A stretch of DNA of 64,000 bases from Gilliamella sp. N-G2. GTDB taxonomy: Bacteria; Pseudomonadota; Gammaproteobacteria; Enterobacterales; Orbaceae. The stretch spans positions 1-64,000 of the forward strand of contig NZ_NAST01000003.1 in NCBI RefSeq assembly GCF_002142215.1, in the 5' to 3' direction. Below, piece after piece: positions 27,970 to 38,622 of the stretch (its first letter is position 1; each line of letters starts with the position of its first letter). The translations under genes and the position numbers were made by a program. The notes beneath the pieces were generated by a model. The model was not told where the DNA came from, ran no database searches, and saw only the letters and a program-made list of their open reading frames with translations.

Positions 27970-28116
27970 TCCAAGTTCAATAAAGTAAATTAAACAAAGA
28001 ATAATACACGTAGTAACTATTATTGATCATGATCTGAAATTTCTTATTATCTTATATGCAGTTATTAAATAAATATATCTAATTTTAATTTATGTAAAAA
28101 TGCTAGATCATTTTGT

Positions 28117-28133
28117 TATAGTTAAAAACTATA
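28117..28133. repeat. Inverted repeat in the metE upstream region
   Basis: TATAGTT-AAA-AACTATA is a perfect 7-bp dyad 94 bases before metE; AAAAAACTATA recurs at 28141-28153. It could be an operator. No clear MetJ (AGACGTCT) or MetR (TGAA-N5-TTCA) site was found by eye. Confidence 0.35.
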
Positions 28134-28226
28134 TCAATCCATAAAAAACTATAATTATTCAATATCAATTTTTTTTGTTATCTTTTTATCTACTAAAGAA
28201 CTGCGATGAAATGAAAGGAAAATAAA

Positions 28227-30500
28227 ATGAATACTGCTGTTATTGGATATCCACGTGTTGGTAAGCTTCGTGAATTAAAATTTGCTACCGAAGCTTATTT
28301 TAAAGGAAACAAAACTCAAGTTGAACTATTAAGTGAAGCAAAAGCGCTACGTGCAGAACATTTAAATCAACAAGCTGCTCAAAAAATAGCATTTATATCA
28401 TCAAATGACTTCTCATTTTATGATGCAGTTCTAGACACAGCATGTTTACTAAATGTTGTACCAAAACGTTATCAAGATTTAGGTTTACCTGAACTCGATC
28501 GCTATTTTGCAATGGCGCGTGGTTATCAAGGTGAAAAAGGTGATGTGCGTGCGTTAGCAATGAAGAAATGGTTTAACACCAATTACCACTACTTAGTGCC
28601 TGAAATTGAAGATTCACTACAAATTAAAATCGCCAGTACAAAACCTTTTGATGAATATCAAGAAGCAAAAGCATTAGGTATCCAAACTAAACCTGTTATT
28701 ATTGGAGCATTAACCTTTTTCAAATTAGCCCAATATTTAGGTAGCAAACAACTAGTTGATTTTAAAGCAGAAATTATTAAAGCCTATCAAGAAATCATCC
28801 AAAAATTCACGACACTTGGTGCTGACTGGATCCAAATTGATGAACCAATTTTAGTGACGGATCTTAGTCAACAAGATATCGCACTATTTAACGAACTTTA
28901 TCAAGCTATTTTATCTGTTAAAGGTAAAACTAAAGTCGTATTACAAACTTATTTTGGTGATGTACGTGACTGTTATAAAGAACTTGTTGCATTACCTTTT
29001 GATGGTGTTGGTCTTGATTTTGTTGAAGGTAAACAAACTTTAGCCTTACTTGAAAATAATGGCTTTCCTGCTGAAAAAGTATTATTTGCAGGTGTTGTTA
29101 ATGGTAAAAATATTTGGAAAAATGATTACAAAAAAACCTTAACTTTATTAGCTAAAATTAAACAAAAAGCTGCAAACGTTGTGGTGAATACTTCATGCTC
29201 ATTATTGCATGTACCTTATACGTTACAAAATGAGACTAAATTAACTATTCAACAACGTGCTTATTTTGCTTTCGCTCAAGAAAAACTACAAGAACTTGCT
29301 GAATTAGGCCAATTACTTAATGAAGCAAATCCAGATAATAATGCCGCTTATAAAGCGAACCAAACACTATTTACCCGTGAGCGTGAAGGAGCTAACCAAG
29401 CGGTCCGCCAAAAAGTGGCTGCACTGAAAGAGTCTGATTTTACTCGTTTACCTGAGTTTTCAGTACGTGAAGCTGCGCAGAAAAAAGCCTTTAATCTGCC
29501 ATTATTACCGACTACAACAATTGGTTCATTCCCACAAACGCCGGATGTACGTTTAAATCGTGCTAAATTCAAAAAAGGTGAAATTTGCCTAAATGAATAC
29601 ACTGAATTTAATAAGAAAAAAATTGCTGAATGTATCAAACTACAAGAAGAGATCGGTATTGATGTATTAGTTCACGGTGAATTTGAACGTAATGACATGG
29701 TGGAATACTTCGGTGAAAGCTTAAACGGATTCGTATTTACTGAAAAAGCGTGGGTGCAATCTTATGGTACTCGTTGCGTTAAGCCACCAATTGTTTGGGG
29801 TGATATTTCTCGTTCAAAACCAATTACTGTTGAATATTCAAAGTATGCGCAAAGTTTAACTGATAAACCAGTTAAAGGCATGTTAACGGGCCCTGTGACT
29901 ATCTTAAACTGGTCATTCCCACGTGAAGATATCTCACAAAAAGAATCGGTATTCCAAATTGGTTTAGCGATCAGTGATGAAGTATTAGATCTTGAAGCGG
30001 CTGGTATCAAAGTCATTCAAATTGATGAAGCAGCATTAAAAGAAAAATTACCATTACGTAAAGCTGATTGGAATAGTGAATATCTAGATTGGGCAATTCC
30101 AGCATTTAGATTGGTTCACAGCAAAGTTCAAGCTGATACACAAATTCATACTCATATGTGTTATAGCGAATTTGCTGACATCATCAAAGATATCGATGCG
30201 ATGGATGCTGATGTTATTTCATTTGAAGCATCACGCTCAAATCTTCAATTAATTGATGTACTTAAAGCTAATAACTTCAAAACAGAAGTTGGACCTGGTG
30301 TGTATGACATCCACTCACCACGCGTACCACCAGTTGCTGAAATCAAAGCAACTATTGAAAAATTATTAGCTAAAATTGATAACCAAAAATTGTGGATTAA
30401 TCCAGACTGTGGTTTAAAAACTCGAGGTGAAAAAGAAGTAGTTGAAAGCTTAGAACACCTAGTTCAAGCAACCTTAGAAGTGAGAAAGACACTTAATTAA
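28227..30500 (+). CDS. metE: Cobalamin-independent methionine synthase
   Basis: A 757-residue two-barrel enzyme that transfers the methyl group of 5-methyl-tetrahydrofolate to homocysteine. The N-terminal barrel starts [14 protein letters not shown]. The C-terminal barrel starts [14 protein letters not shown] and carries the zinc ligands HTHMCYSEF (His, Cys), an upstream Glu, and [10 protein letters not shown] (Cys). AAAGGA is 7 bases before the ATG. It is followed after 100 bases by metF, which supplies its methyl donor. Confidence 0.99.
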   Translation: MNTAVIGYPRVGKLRELKFATEAYFKGNKTQVELLSEAKALRAEHLNQQAAQKIAFISSNDFSFYDAVLDTACLLNVVPKRYQDLGLPELDRYFAMARGYQGEKGDVRALAMKKWFNTNYHYLVPEIEDSLQIKIASTKPFDEYQEAKALGIQTKPVIIGALTFFKLAQYLGSKQLVDFKAEIIKAYQEIIQKFTTLGADWIQIDEPILVTDLSQQDIALFNELYQAILSVKGKTKVVLQTYFGDVRDCYKELVALPFDGVGLDFVEGKQTLALLENNGFPAEKVLFAGVVNGKNIWKNDYKKTLTLLAKIKQKAANVVVNTSCSLLHVPYTLQNETKLTIQQRAYFAFAQEKLQELAELGQLLNEANPDNNAAYKANQTLFTREREGANQAVRQKVAALKESDFTRLPEFSVREAAQKKAFNLPLLPTTTIGSFPQTPDVRLNRAKFKKGEICLNEYTEFNKKKIAECIKLQEEIGIDVLVHGEFERNDMVEYFGESLNGFVFTEKAWVQSYGTRCVKPPIVWGDISRSKPITVEYSKYAQSLTDKPVKGMLTGPVTILNWSFPREDISQKESVFQIGLAISDEVLDLEAAGIKVIQIDEAALKEKLPLRKADWNSEYLDWAIPAFRLVHSKVQADTQIHTHMCYSEFADIIKDIDAMDADVISFEASRSNLQLIDVLKANNFKTEVGPGVYDIHSPRVPPVAEIKATIEKLLAKIDNQKLWINPDCGLKTRGEKEVVESLEHLVQATLEVRKTLN

Positions 30501-30539
30501 CACTGTTTTTTATAAAGTTAATTAGCTTTGTCTGTCTTA

Positions 30540-30569
30540 ATTACCGCCGCCTTTATAGGCGGCGGTAAT
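30540..30569 (+). repeat. GC-rich 12-bp hairpin between metE and metF
   Basis: ATTACCGCCGCC (30540-30551) pairs perfectly with GGCGGCGGTAAT (30558-30569) around a 6-base loop. There is no T-run after it. It is either a weak terminator/attenuator or an mRNA-stabilising stem between the two cistrons. Confidence 0.7.
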
Positions 30570-30600
30570 GTCAGTAGAGTAAAAAAGATAGCAAAAATGG

Positions 30601-31485
30601 ATGGTACCAATGAAAACAAATTTATTATTTAACCAAAAAACAGTATTTTCCTTTGAGGTTTTTCCACCTAAAAAAACGTCACCATTAGAGACAATTTATA
30701 GCACATTACGCGAATTAGGTTATTTTAAACCTGACTTTATTAGTGTCACTTATGGTGCTGGTGGTAGCTTAAATGGCCAAACTACAATTGATATTGCACA
30801 TTCGGTTAAACATACTTATGGTATTGAAAGTGTCGCACATTTACCGGGGATCAACTTCGACAAAGCCGAAATGCTAAAAATTCTTCACGACCTCAAATGT
30901 GCCGGAATTGATAATGTATTAGCATTACGTGGTGATATCAGCCCCAATGTACCACCAAAAGATGATTTTCGTTTTGCTAGCGAATTAGTCACCTTTATTA
31001 AAGAAAATGGTGATTTTAATGTTATTGGCGCATGCTATCCAGAAGGGCATCTTGAAGCAGCGACGCTTAAACAAGATTTAATCCATCTAAAAGAAAAAGT
31101 AAATGCTGGTACCGATCAGTTAATTTCACAACTATTTTTTGATAATGACTATTTTTATGCCTTTTTAGATAAAGCACATGATATGGATATTAATGTACCA
31201 ATTGAAGCAGGCATTATGCCAGTTACCAATAAAAATCAGATTGAAAGAATGGTTTCAATGTGTGGCGTAAATTTACCTAAAAAGTTCAAACAGATGATGG
31301 AAAAATATGAACATCATCCGGATGCATTTCGTGATGCAGGTATTGCTTATGCTATCGATCAGATTGTTGATTTAGTCTCACAAAATGTTGATGGTATCCA
31401 TTTATACACAATGAACAATAGTTACATTGCTAGACGTATTAGCGAAGCGGTATCAACATTACTTGCTGTGCCAAAATCTGCATAA
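30601..31485 (+). CDS. metF: 5,10-methylenetetrahydrofolate reductase (Firmicutes-like)
   Basis: A 294-residue MTHFR TIM barrel that reduces methylene-THF to methyl-THF for MetE. Motifs are FSFEVFPPKK, FISVTYGAGGS, VLALRGDI, CYPEGHLEA, QLFFDNDYF and the ending GIHLYTMN. The wording of these motifs is of the clostridial/streptococcal type and differs clearly from the E. coli MetF family (FSFEFFPPRT, FVSVTYGANSG, PEVHPEA). Start choice is unsettled: 30601, or 30610 (MKTNLL), which has GGATGG before it. Confidence 0.95.
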   Translation: MVPMKTNLLFNQKTVFSFEVFPPKKTSPLETIYSTLRELGYFKPDFISVTYGAGGSLNGQTTIDIAHSVKHTYGIESVAHLPGINFDKAEMLKILHDLKCAGIDNVLALRGDISPNVPPKDDFRFASELVTFIKENGDFNVIGACYPEGHLEAATLKQDLIHLKEKVNAGTDQLISQLFFDNDYFYAFLDKAHDMDINVPIEAGIMPVTNKNQIERMVSMCGVNLPKKFKQMMEKYEHHPDAFRDAGIAYAIDQIVDLVSQNVDGIHLYTMNNSYIARRISEAVSTLLAVPKSA

Positions 31486-31526
31486 TGGTTAGTAATAAAT
31501 AAAAGTGGGGAAAGATTTGGAGAAAT

Positions 31527-31603
<77 letters not shown>

Positions 31604-31823
31604 TCAAAGAGGTGGCTATATTATATCAATAAAATAATAAAGCAATACTTTTCTAGTCTAAACACCCTTTTTTTACGAATTACTTACCAAATAATCGCGT
31701 TTTTTATACGGTTTAGTATGCTTTTCTCAGTATTTTTTTACAACTAAACTTATTCTAGTTGATTATTCATTATGTTAATATTTGACCAATTAGCAAAATC
31801 ATTAATTGGAAAAAGGGAAAAAT

Positions 31824-32243
31824 ATGTCAACTCAATATCATGGATCTTGTTTATGCGGTAAAGTTAAATTATCTGTGCCGTTTGCTAATACGGATTTTAG
31901 TGCATGCCATTGCCAAACTTGTCGTAAATGGAGTGCTGGACCTTTAATGACTTTAGCGCACAGTGGTGATTTAACGATAGAAGGACAAGAGAACGTTACC
32001 CATTTTAACTCATCACAATGGGCGGAAAGAGCATTTTGTAAAGAGTGTGGCTCTCATCTTTATTATCATTTAAAAGGTACGCAAAATTATTATATTGCTG
32101 CTTGGATTTTTGACGATATTAAGGATTTAAAATTCACGGCTGAAGTCTTTATTGATAAAAAACCAACTTGCTATGCGTTTGCTAATCAGACTCACAAATT
32201 AACTGAAGCAGATATTTTAGCAATGGCTGAAGGAAAGGCTTAA
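31824..32243 (+). CDS. GFA-fold (CENP-V/GFA domain) zinc protein
   Basis: A 139-residue protein with the GFA zinc-ligand pattern: GSCLCGKVKL, the pair CHCQTCRKWS and the later CKECGSHLYY. Members include glutathione-dependent formaldehyde-activating enzyme, but most are uncharacterised, so the activity is open. The start at 31824 follows AAAGGG by 5 bases; a TTG 18 bases upstream is less likely. It is monocistronic. Confidence 0.85.
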   Translation: MSTQYHGSCLCGKVKLSVPFANTDFSACHCQTCRKWSAGPLMTLAHSGDLTIEGQENVTHFNSSQWAERAFCKECGSHLYYHLKGTQNYYIAAWIFDDIKDLKFTAEVFIDKKPTCYAFANQTHKLTEADILAMAEGKA

Positions 32244-32273
32244 AAAATAAATTATAATTTAATCTATTTATAA

Positions 32274-32301
32274 AAAAAGACGAGCTATAGCTCGTCTTTT
32301 T
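32274..32301. terminator. Bidirectional terminator between the GFA gene and carB
   Basis: AAAAAGACGAGCTA and TAGCTCGTCTTTTT form a self-complementary hairpin with A- and T-runs on opposite sides. It serves both convergent genes. Confidence 0.9.
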
Positions 32302-32303
32302 GT

Positions 32304-35300
32304 TTATTGATAAAGTGCCTGTAACGGTATCACACTATCAGCAGGATCGTAATCCAGAGCTGCTGTCGTAGCATAAGCTGCATTCATAGTCGTATCGTAA
32401 TGGACTTTATATTGGATAGCACTACGGCGTAGGATTTTAGATGCTTCAATAGCTGCACGACCTGAGGTTGTGTTAAGAATATAACTGTACTCGCCATTTT
32501 TAATATGATCATGGATATTTGGCCGACCTTCATTCTCTTTTTTAACGATTTGACAGCTGATACCAGCTTGTTGTAACAGTTTGGCCGTACCCAAGGTTGC
32601 ATCAATCGTAAAACCATGCGCAATTAAACGTTTAGCTACTTCTAATAGTCTTGATTTATCTTGTTCACGAACTGAAAGTAATACTTTACCCGATTTTTTC
32701 ATGTTAGATAAACTACCAAGTTGTGCTTTAGCAAAAGCTTCGGCAAACGTTTTACCAATTCCCATAACTTCACCGGTTGAGCGCATTTCAGGCCCTAAAA
32801 TTGGGTCAACACCGCTAAACTTATTAAATGGTAATACTACCTCTTTAACTGAGTAATAAGGCGGAATCACTTCTTGGGTGACATTTTGCTTGGCAAGCGA
32901 TTTTCCTGTCATCACCCGAGCTGCAATTTTGGCCAATGGTAACCCTGTGGCTTTCGAGACAAAAGGTACCGTTCGTGCAGCTCGAGGATTAATTTCAATC
33001 AGATAAACTTGATTATCTTTTACTGCAAACTGTCCATTCATTAAACCTTTTACATTAAGTTCAAACGCCAATTGTTTCGCTTGTTTTCGCAGTTCAGCTA
33101 AAATTTCAGGGCTTAAGGTATGAGTTGGCAGTGAACAAGCTGAATCACCCGAGTGGATACCGGCTTGTTCAATATGTTCCATAATGCCACCAATAACGAT
33201 TTGTTCGCCATCGGCAATCACATCAATATCCACCTCAATGGCATCATCTAAAAAGTGGTCAAGTAGTACTGGCGCATTATTGGATTCACTTACTGCGGTT
33301 TTAAAGTAGCGCCGTAAATCTTGTTCATTGTAAACAATTTCCATTGCTCGTCCGCCTAATACATAAGATGGACGCACCACGAGTGGATAACCGATTTGCT
33401 CTGCCTTGATCACTGCGTCATCAATATCAGTTACAGTGGCATTAACAGGCTGTTTTAATATTAATTTATCGACTACTTCTTGAAAGCGTTTGCGATCTTC
33501 AGCTCTATCTATGGCATCAGGTGAAGTACCAATAATTGGAATTCCAGCAGCTTCAAGGGCTCGTGCCAATTTCAGCGGAGTTTGTCCACCATATTGTACG
33601 ATCACGCCATCAGGTTTTTCAACGTGAGCAATTTCAAGCACGTCTTCAAGGGTAACCGGCTCAAAATAGAGTCTATCGGAAGTATCATAATCGGTTGAAA
33701 CCGTTTCGGGATTGCAATTTACCATAATGGTTTCAAAGCCGTCTTCACGTAAAGCTAAAGCAGCATGTACACAGCAGTAATCAAATTCGATTCCTTGTCC
33801 AATACGATTAGGTCCTCCTCCTAAAATCATAATCTTTTTACGATTAAATTGTGGATTGGCTTCACACTCTTGTTCATAGGTTGAGTAAAGATAGGCGGTA
33901 TCGGTTGAAAACTCGGCTGCACAGGTATCCACACGTTTATAAACTGGGTGAATATCATATTGTACGCGCAGATCTCGCACAGCTTGTTCTTGAGTATTAA
34001 GCAGTTTAGCAATACGAAGATCCGAAAAGCCTTTACGTTTAAGTTGCCATAAGGCCTCTTGATCAAGATCATGAATGGTTTGTTGCTTTAAGCGGTTTTC
34101 TATTTGTACTAATTCTTCTATTTGCACTAAGAACCAGCGATCAATATGAGTTAATAAAAACACTTCATTAACGGTAAAACCTGCGCGAAAAGCATCGGCT
34201 ATATACCAAATGCGATCGCTACCAGCCTCTTGTAGTTCGTATCGAATTTTAGCAAGATTCTTTTCATCGCTAACATCATCGATTTTTTCATCTAATCCGC
34301 ACGCACCGACTTCTAAACCGCGAAGTGCTTTTTGCATTGATTCTTGGAATGTTCGGCCAATTGCCATCACTTCGCCTACTGATTTCATTTGTGTGGTTAA
34401 GCGATCATTGCAACCGGCAAATTTTTCAAAATTAAACCGTGGGATTTTAGTCACCACATAATCAATAGAGGGTTCGAAAGAAGCAGGCGTTTTACCGCCA
34501 GTAATATCATTGGAGAGCTCATCAAGTGTATAGCCAACCGCTAATTTAGCTGCAATCTTGGCAATAGGAAATCCCGTTGCTTTAGAGGCTAACGCCGAAG
34601 AGCGTGATACCCGAGGATTCATCTCAATGACAATTAATCGTCCGGTTTGTGGATCAACCGAAAATTGTACGTTTGAACCGCCAGTTTCAACACCAATTTC
34701 GCGCAATACCGCAATAGAGGCATTACGCATGATTTGATACTCTTTATCTGTCAAAGTTTGTGCCGGCGCAACTGTTATCGAATCACCAGTATGAATGCCC
34801 ATTGCGTCGAAGTTTTCAATCGAACAAACAATAATGCAATTATCGTTTTTATCGCGCACAACTTCCATTTCATACTCTTTCCAGCCTATTAGTGATTCGT
34901 CGATCAGGAGTTCATTGGTTGGAGATAAATCAAGTCCACGAGTACAGATTTCTTCAAACTCTTCTTGATTATAAGCGATGCCACCGCCGGTTCCGCCCAT
35001 AGTGAATGATGGACGAATAATACAAGGAAAGCCCACCTGCTGCAGTACCACATAAGCCTCTGGTAATGAGTGAGCAATGCCTGAACGGGCGGTATCAAGC
35101 CCAATTTTTTTCATTGCCTGATCAAAACGTTTGCGATCTTCGGCTTTATCAATGGCATCGGCGGTAGCGCCGATCATTTCAACATTAAACTCTTTTAAAA
35201 CACCCTGTTTTTCAAGTTCTAATGCACAATTTAATGCTGTTTGTCCGCCCATCGTTGGTAAAATGGCATCGGGGCGCTCTTTTTCAATAATTTTGCGTAC

Positions 35301-35519
35301 ACATGTCCAATGAATTGGCTCAATATAGGTGGCATCCGCCATTTCAGGATCGGTCATAATGGTTGCCGGATTCGAGTTAACTAAAATGACTCGATAGCCT
35401 TCTTCACGTAATGCTTTACATGCCTGAGCACCGGAATAATCAAATTCACAAGCTTGACCGATAACGATTGGACCAGCGCCAATAATTAGAATACTTTTAA
35501 TATCTGTTCGCTTAGCCAT
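32304..35519 (-). CDS. carB: Carbamoyl-phosphate synthase large subunit
   Basis: A 1071-residue protein built as two ATP-grasp halves (about 1-400 and 550-935) separated by an oligomerisation domain. The C-terminal allosteric MGS-like domain is at about 937-1071. Seen are [21 protein letters not shown] at the N-terminus, [32 protein letters not shown] in the second half and [13 protein letters not shown]. It forms carbamoyl phosphate for arginine and pyrimidines. It starts one base after the carA stop, so the two are coupled. Confidence 0.99.
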   Translation of the reverse strand: MAKRTDIKSILIIGAGPIVIGQACEFDYSGAQACKALREEGYRVILVNSNPATIMTDPEMADATYIEPIHWTCVRKIIEKERPDAILPTMGGQTALNCALELEKQGVLKEFNVEMIGATADAIDKAEDRKRFDQAMKKIGLDTARSGIAHSLPEAYVVLQQVGFPCIIRPSFTMGGTGGGIAYNQEEFEEICTRGLDLSPTNELLIDESLIGWKEYEMEVVRDKNDNCIIVCSIENFDAMGIHTGDSITVAPAQTLTDKEYQIMRNASIAVLREIGVETGGSNVQFSVDPQTGRLIVIEMNPRVSRSSALASKATGFPIAKIAAKLAVGYTLDELSNDITGGKTPASFEPSIDYVVTKIPRFNFEKFAGCNDRLTTQMKSVGEVMAIGRTFQESMQKALRGLEVGACGLDEKIDDVSDEKNLAKIRYELQEAGSDRIWYIADAFRAGFTVNEVFLLTHIDRWFLVQIEELVQIENRLKQQTIHDLDQEALWQLKRKGFSDLRIAKLLNTQEQAVRDLRVQYDIHPVYKRVDTCAAEFSTDTAYLYSTYEQECEANPQFNRKKIMILGGGPNRIGQGIEFDYCCVHAALALREDGFETIMVNCNPETVSTDYDTSDRLYFEPVTLEDVLEIAHVEKPDGVIVQYGGQTPLKLARALEAAGIPIIGTSPDAIDRAEDRKRFQEVVDKLILKQPVNATVTDIDDAVIKAEQIGYPLVVRPSYVLGGRAMEIVYNEQDLRRYFKTAVSESNNAPVLLDHFLDDAIEVDIDVIADGEQIVIGGIMEHIEQAGIHSGDSACSLPTHTLSPEILAELRKQAKQLAFELNVKGLMNGQFAVKDNQVYLIEINPRAARTVPFVSKATGLPLAKIAARVMTGKSLAKQNVTQEVIPPYYSVKEVVLPFNKFSGVDPILGPEMRSTGEVMGIGKTFAEAFAKAQLGSLSNMKKSGKVLLSVREQDKSRLLEVAKRLIAHGFTIDATLGTAKLLQQAGISCQIVKKENEGRPNIHDHIKNGEYSYILNTTSGRAAIEASKILRRSAIQYKVHYDTTMNAAYATTAALDYDPADSVIPLQALYQ

Positions 35520-35520
35520 G

Positions 35521-36681
35521 TTATTGCTCCTGCTTATAAATTTTAATTAATTCAATAAAGTGATCAAAAAGTGGCGCAGCATCATGAGGCCCAGGACTTG
35601 CCTCTGGATGGCCTTGAAAACTAAATGCTGGTTTTTGATTGTGATGAATACCTTGTAATGAACCATCGAATAACGATTTATGTGTAGCTCGTAAATGATT
35701 AGGTAAGGAATTTTCATCGACAGCAAAGCCATGATTTTGCGCTGTAATCATTACCCTATTATTTTCCAGATCTTTAACTGGATGGTTACCACCATGGTGA
35801 CCAAATTTCATTTTGATAGTTTTAGCACCACAGGCTAGTGCTAACAGTTGGTGCCCCAAACAGATACCAAAAACAGGAATATCGGTAGTCAGAAACTGCT
35901 TAATCGCTTCAATGGCATAAGTACAAGGCGCCGGATCTCCTGGACCATTTGATAAAAAGATACCATCCGGATTCAGTGCCAGCACTTCATTTGCTGGCGT
36001 TTTAGCGGGAACAACAGTTAACTTACATCCACGCGCAACTAACATCCTTAAAATATTTTGTTTAACACCAAAGTCATAAGCAACAACATGGTAAGGTAGT
36101 TCACTTTCTGCTTTTGGGATTGGATACTCTTGTTGAATTGTCCATATACTGCTGGTCCATGTATAACTTTTACTGCACATCACATCTTGAGCCAGATCTA
36201 AACCACTTAAACCCTTATAATCTATAGCCTGTTGTTTAGCATTTTCTACATTATCAAGTAAGGTCTGTTTATCATTTGCGGTAATAATCACGCCATGTTG
36301 TGCACCTTTTTCACGTAAAATACGTGTTAAACGACGTGTATCAATATCAGCAATTGCAATCACATTATGTTTTTTTAAATAACTTGAAAGATCCATTTCG
36401 CTGCGATAATTACTTGCGATTAATGGTAAATCTCGAATAATCAATCCTTTTGCATAAACTTGCGTTGATTCGGCATCAGCACTATTGGTACCAACATTAC
36501 CAATATGCGGATACGTTAATGTCACTATTTGTTCACAATATGAAGGATCAGTAAGAATTTCTTGATACCCTGTCATAGAAGTATTAAATACAACTTCACC
36601 AACAGTTTGGCCATCAGCACCAATTGATTTACCAATAAATTGTGAACCATCTTGTAAAATAAGGAGGGCATAAGTTTGCAT
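35521..36681 (-). CDS. carA: Carbamoyl-phosphate synthase small subunit
   Basis: A 386-residue glutamine amidotransferase subunit. The N-terminal CarA domain ([13 protein letters not shown]) is followed by a class I GATase with the nucleophile Cys in [13 protein letters not shown], the LSNGPGDP motif and a [11 protein letters not shown] His/Glu pair. It hydrolyses glutamine and tunnels ammonia to CarB. Two ArgR boxes at exact 3-base spacing lie just upstream of the start. Confidence 0.99.
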   Translation of the reverse strand: MQTYALLILQDGSQFIGKSIGADGQTVGEVVFNTSMTGYQEILTDPSYCEQIVTLTYPHIGNVGTNSADAESTQVYAKGLIIRDLPLIASNYRSEMDLSSYLKKHNVIAIADIDTRRLTRILREKGAQHGVIITANDKQTLLDNVENAKQQAIDYKGLSGLDLAQDVMCSKSYTWTSSIWTIQQEYPIPKAESELPYHVVAYDFGVKQNILRMLVARGCKLTVVPAKTPANEVLALNPDGIFLSNGPGDPAPCTYAIEAIKQFLTTDIPVFGICLGHQLLALACGAKTIKMKFGHHGGNHPVKDLENNRVMITAQNHGFAVDENSLPNHLRATHKSLFDGSLQGIHHNQKPAFSFQGHPEASPGPHDAAPLFDHFIELIKIYKQEQ

Positions 36682-36694
36682 GATTAAACGACCT

Positions 36695-36733
36695 TTTGAT
36701 TAAATAATCAATAATTATGAATAAAAATTCAAT
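36695..36733. promoter_or_regulatory. Paired ARG boxes (ArgR) before carAB
   Basis: Two 18-bp boxes lie at 36695-36712 (TTGATTAAATAATCAA core) and 36716-36733 (TGAATAAAAATTCA core, a perfect consensus), separated by 3 bases. This is the standard layout for an ArgR hexamer. They lie 14-52 bases before carA. Confidence 0.8.
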
Positions 36734-36892
36734 TAATTGTTTTCTAAAGAGACAATATTTGGCCATTTTATTACAATTTTTTAAACAAAAAAAGCGATAT
36801 TATAAAAAATAATTAAACAATAAAGTCTAATTTTTTAGACTATTCCATAATTTAACACCAATATCACATAAATATGAAATGTTTAACTTGAA

Positions 36893-36910
36893 ATTGCATA
36901 ATTATTCAAA
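36893..36910. promoter_or_regulatory. ARG box before argF
   Basis: TGCATAATTATTCA (36895-36908) has one mismatch to the ArgR consensus. A weaker TGAAAT half-box lies about one turn upstream at 36875-36880. It points to arginine repression, hence an anabolic enzyme. Confidence 0.6.
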
Positions 36911-36950
36911 TAAAATCTTAATAATTTTTTACGGCTATTAGGAGCTCTGT

Positions 36951-37958
36951 ATGCACGGTTTTTATCAACGTCATTTTTTACGTTTACTTGACTTTACTCC
37001 AGCAGAAATTAATCAATTGATTAATCTAGCTATTGAATTAAAAAAGGCCAAAAAACAAGGTACCGAAAAACAACATTTAGTCGGTAAAAATATTGCGCTT
37101 ATTTTTGAAAAAGACTCAACTCGCACTCGCTGTGCATTTGAAGTTGGTGCATTTGATCAAGGTGCACAAGTTACCTATTTAGGGCCAAGTGGCAGCCAAA
37201 TTGGACACAAAGAATCAATTGCGGACACAGCTCGAGTATTAGGCAGAATGTATGATGGCATTGAATACCGTGGCTATGGACAAGAAATTGTTGAAACCTT
37301 AGCTAAATATTCTGGTGTTCCAGTTTGGAATGGTTTAACCACTGAAGCACATCCAACTCAAATTTTAGCTGATTTTATGACCATGCAAGAACATATTGGT
37401 GAGCGAGCATTAAGCAGTGTTAAATTTGCTTATTTAGGTGATGCCCGTAATAACATGGGTAACTCATTAATGGAAGGTGCTGCACTTATGGGCATGGAAA
37501 TTCGTTTAGTGGCCCCTAAAGCTTGTCAGCCAGAAGCAGAATTGGTACAAAAATGCCAAGAAATAGCTAAAACGACTGGCGCAAAAATCATTTTAACGGA
37601 AGACGTTGCTGATGGTGTTAAAGATGTGGATTTTCTATATACCGATGTTTGGGTATCGATGGGCGAACCAAAAGAAGTTTGGGACGAAAGAGTCAAATTA
37701 TTAACGCCATATCAAGTAAATCAGGATGTCATCAATTTAACTGGTAATCCAGAAGTCAAATTTATGCACTGTTTACCAGCATTTCATGATATGAATACCA
37801 CTGTTGGTAAACAAATGGCAGCTCAGTATGGTTTAAAAAATGGTTTAGAAGTCACAGATGAAGTCTTTGAATCTAAACATAGCATCGTTTTTGATGAAGC
37901 TGAAAACCGCTTGCATACGATTAAAGCAGTAATGGTTGCAACGTTAGCTAAAGACTAA
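36951..37958 (+). CDS. argF: Ornithine carbamoyltransferase
   Basis: A 335-residue enzyme making citrulline from ornithine and carbamoyl phosphate. It has the carbamoyl-phosphate loop [15 protein letters not shown], the GSQIGHKES loop, HPTQILADF and the catalytic Cys in MHCLPAFHD. It is close to E. coli ArgI/ArgF in length and wording. The ARG box and the divergent carAB argue for biosynthesis, not for the arcB arginine-deiminase pathway; no arcA or arcC is nearby. Confidence 0.97.
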   Translation: MHGFYQRHFLRLLDFTPAEINQLINLAIELKKAKKQGTEKQHLVGKNIALIFEKDSTRTRCAFEVGAFDQGAQVTYLGPSGSQIGHKESIADTARVLGRMYDGIEYRGYGQEIVETLAKYSGVPVWNGLTTEAHPTQILADFMTMQEHIGERALSSVKFAYLGDARNNMGNSLMEGAALMGMEIRLVAPKACQPEAELVQKCQEIAKTTGAKIILTEDVADGVKDVDFLYTDVWVSMGEPKEVWDERVKLLTPYQVNQDVINLTGNPEVKFMHCLPAFHDMNTTVGKQMAAQYGLKNGLEVTDEVFESKHSIVFDEAENRLHTIKAVMVATLAKD

Positions 37959-38014
37959 TAATATATTTGATTATCATCATTGCTTGCTTAGCTTAACTTG
38001 GCTAAGAAACTTTT

Positions 38015-38040
38015 TGCCGACCTAATGTCGGCATAATTTT
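38015..38040 (+). terminator. Terminator after argF
   Basis: A 7-bp stem TGCCGAC/GTCGGCA (38015-38021, 38027-38033) is followed by TAATTTT. Confidence 0.65.
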
Positions 38041-38060
38041 ATCAAAAGATTTTTATCATA

Positions 38061-38558
38061 ATGACTAAAAAACAGCGCAATAAAGATTTTAAAAAGTACC
38101 TTAAGCTAACTAATCCCATTCACTTTTTGGCTGTTGGCTTAGGTAGTGGTTTATCGCCAATCATGCCGGGTACTATGGGATCATTAATGGCGATCCCATT
38201 ATGGCTGTTATTCTACGGTTTAACGCCAACGTTATATTGGGTGTTTATTTTAGTAACCTTTATTTTTGGTTGTTTTGTTTGCCAAAAAACTTCAGATGAT
38301 ACTCATACTCATGATTCAGGCCATATTGTCTGGGATGAATTTGTCGGTATGTGGATAACTTTATTTTTTATTCCACAGATTTCGATTTTATGGGTAACGA
38401 TTGCTTTTGTTGCATTTAGAATCTTTGATATGGCCAAACCTTGGCCAATCCGTTGGTTTGATAAACGTGTAGCAGGGGGATTTGGCATTATGGTTGATGA
38501 TGTGATCGCGGCAATCTTTTCATCATTATCGGTTTATCTTTTAACCTTTATCATTTAA
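38061..38558 (+). CDS. pgpA: Phosphatidylglycerophosphatase A
   Basis: A 165-residue membrane phosphatase that makes phosphatidylglycerol from its phosphate. Present are LGSGLSPIMPGTMGSLMA near the start, the acidic DEFVGMW, FRIFDMAKPWPI and the end GGFGIMVDDVIAA. Three to four membrane helices. In E. coli it follows thiL; here it follows argF. Confidence 0.96.
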   Translation: MTKKQRNKDFKKYLKLTNPIHFLAVGLGSGLSPIMPGTMGSLMAIPLWLLFYGLTPTLYWVFILVTFIFGCFVCQKTSDDTHTHDSGHIVWDEFVGMWITLFFIPQISILWVTIAFVAFRIFDMAKPWPIRWFDKRVAGGFGIMVDDVIAAIFSSLSVYLLTFII

Positions 38559-38584
38559 AGATAAATCTATCTTTAAATGATAAT
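38549..38584. terminator. Perfect 16-bp hairpin between convergent pgpA and nadK
   Basis: TTATCATTTAAAGATA (38549-38564) is fully complementary to 38569-38584 around a 4-base loop. The left arm includes the pgpA stop codon. It is AT-rich and without a long T-run. Confidence 0.55.
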
Positions 38585-38622
38585 TTCAATATGAAAATAA
38601 GGGTTATTTAGCATAGCAACCC

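Noticed and set aside
28027-28226. Cobalamin or SAM riboswitch before metE
   Set aside because: No B12-box or SAM-type pairing was seen, and the region is almost pure A/T; MetE is cobalamin-independent.
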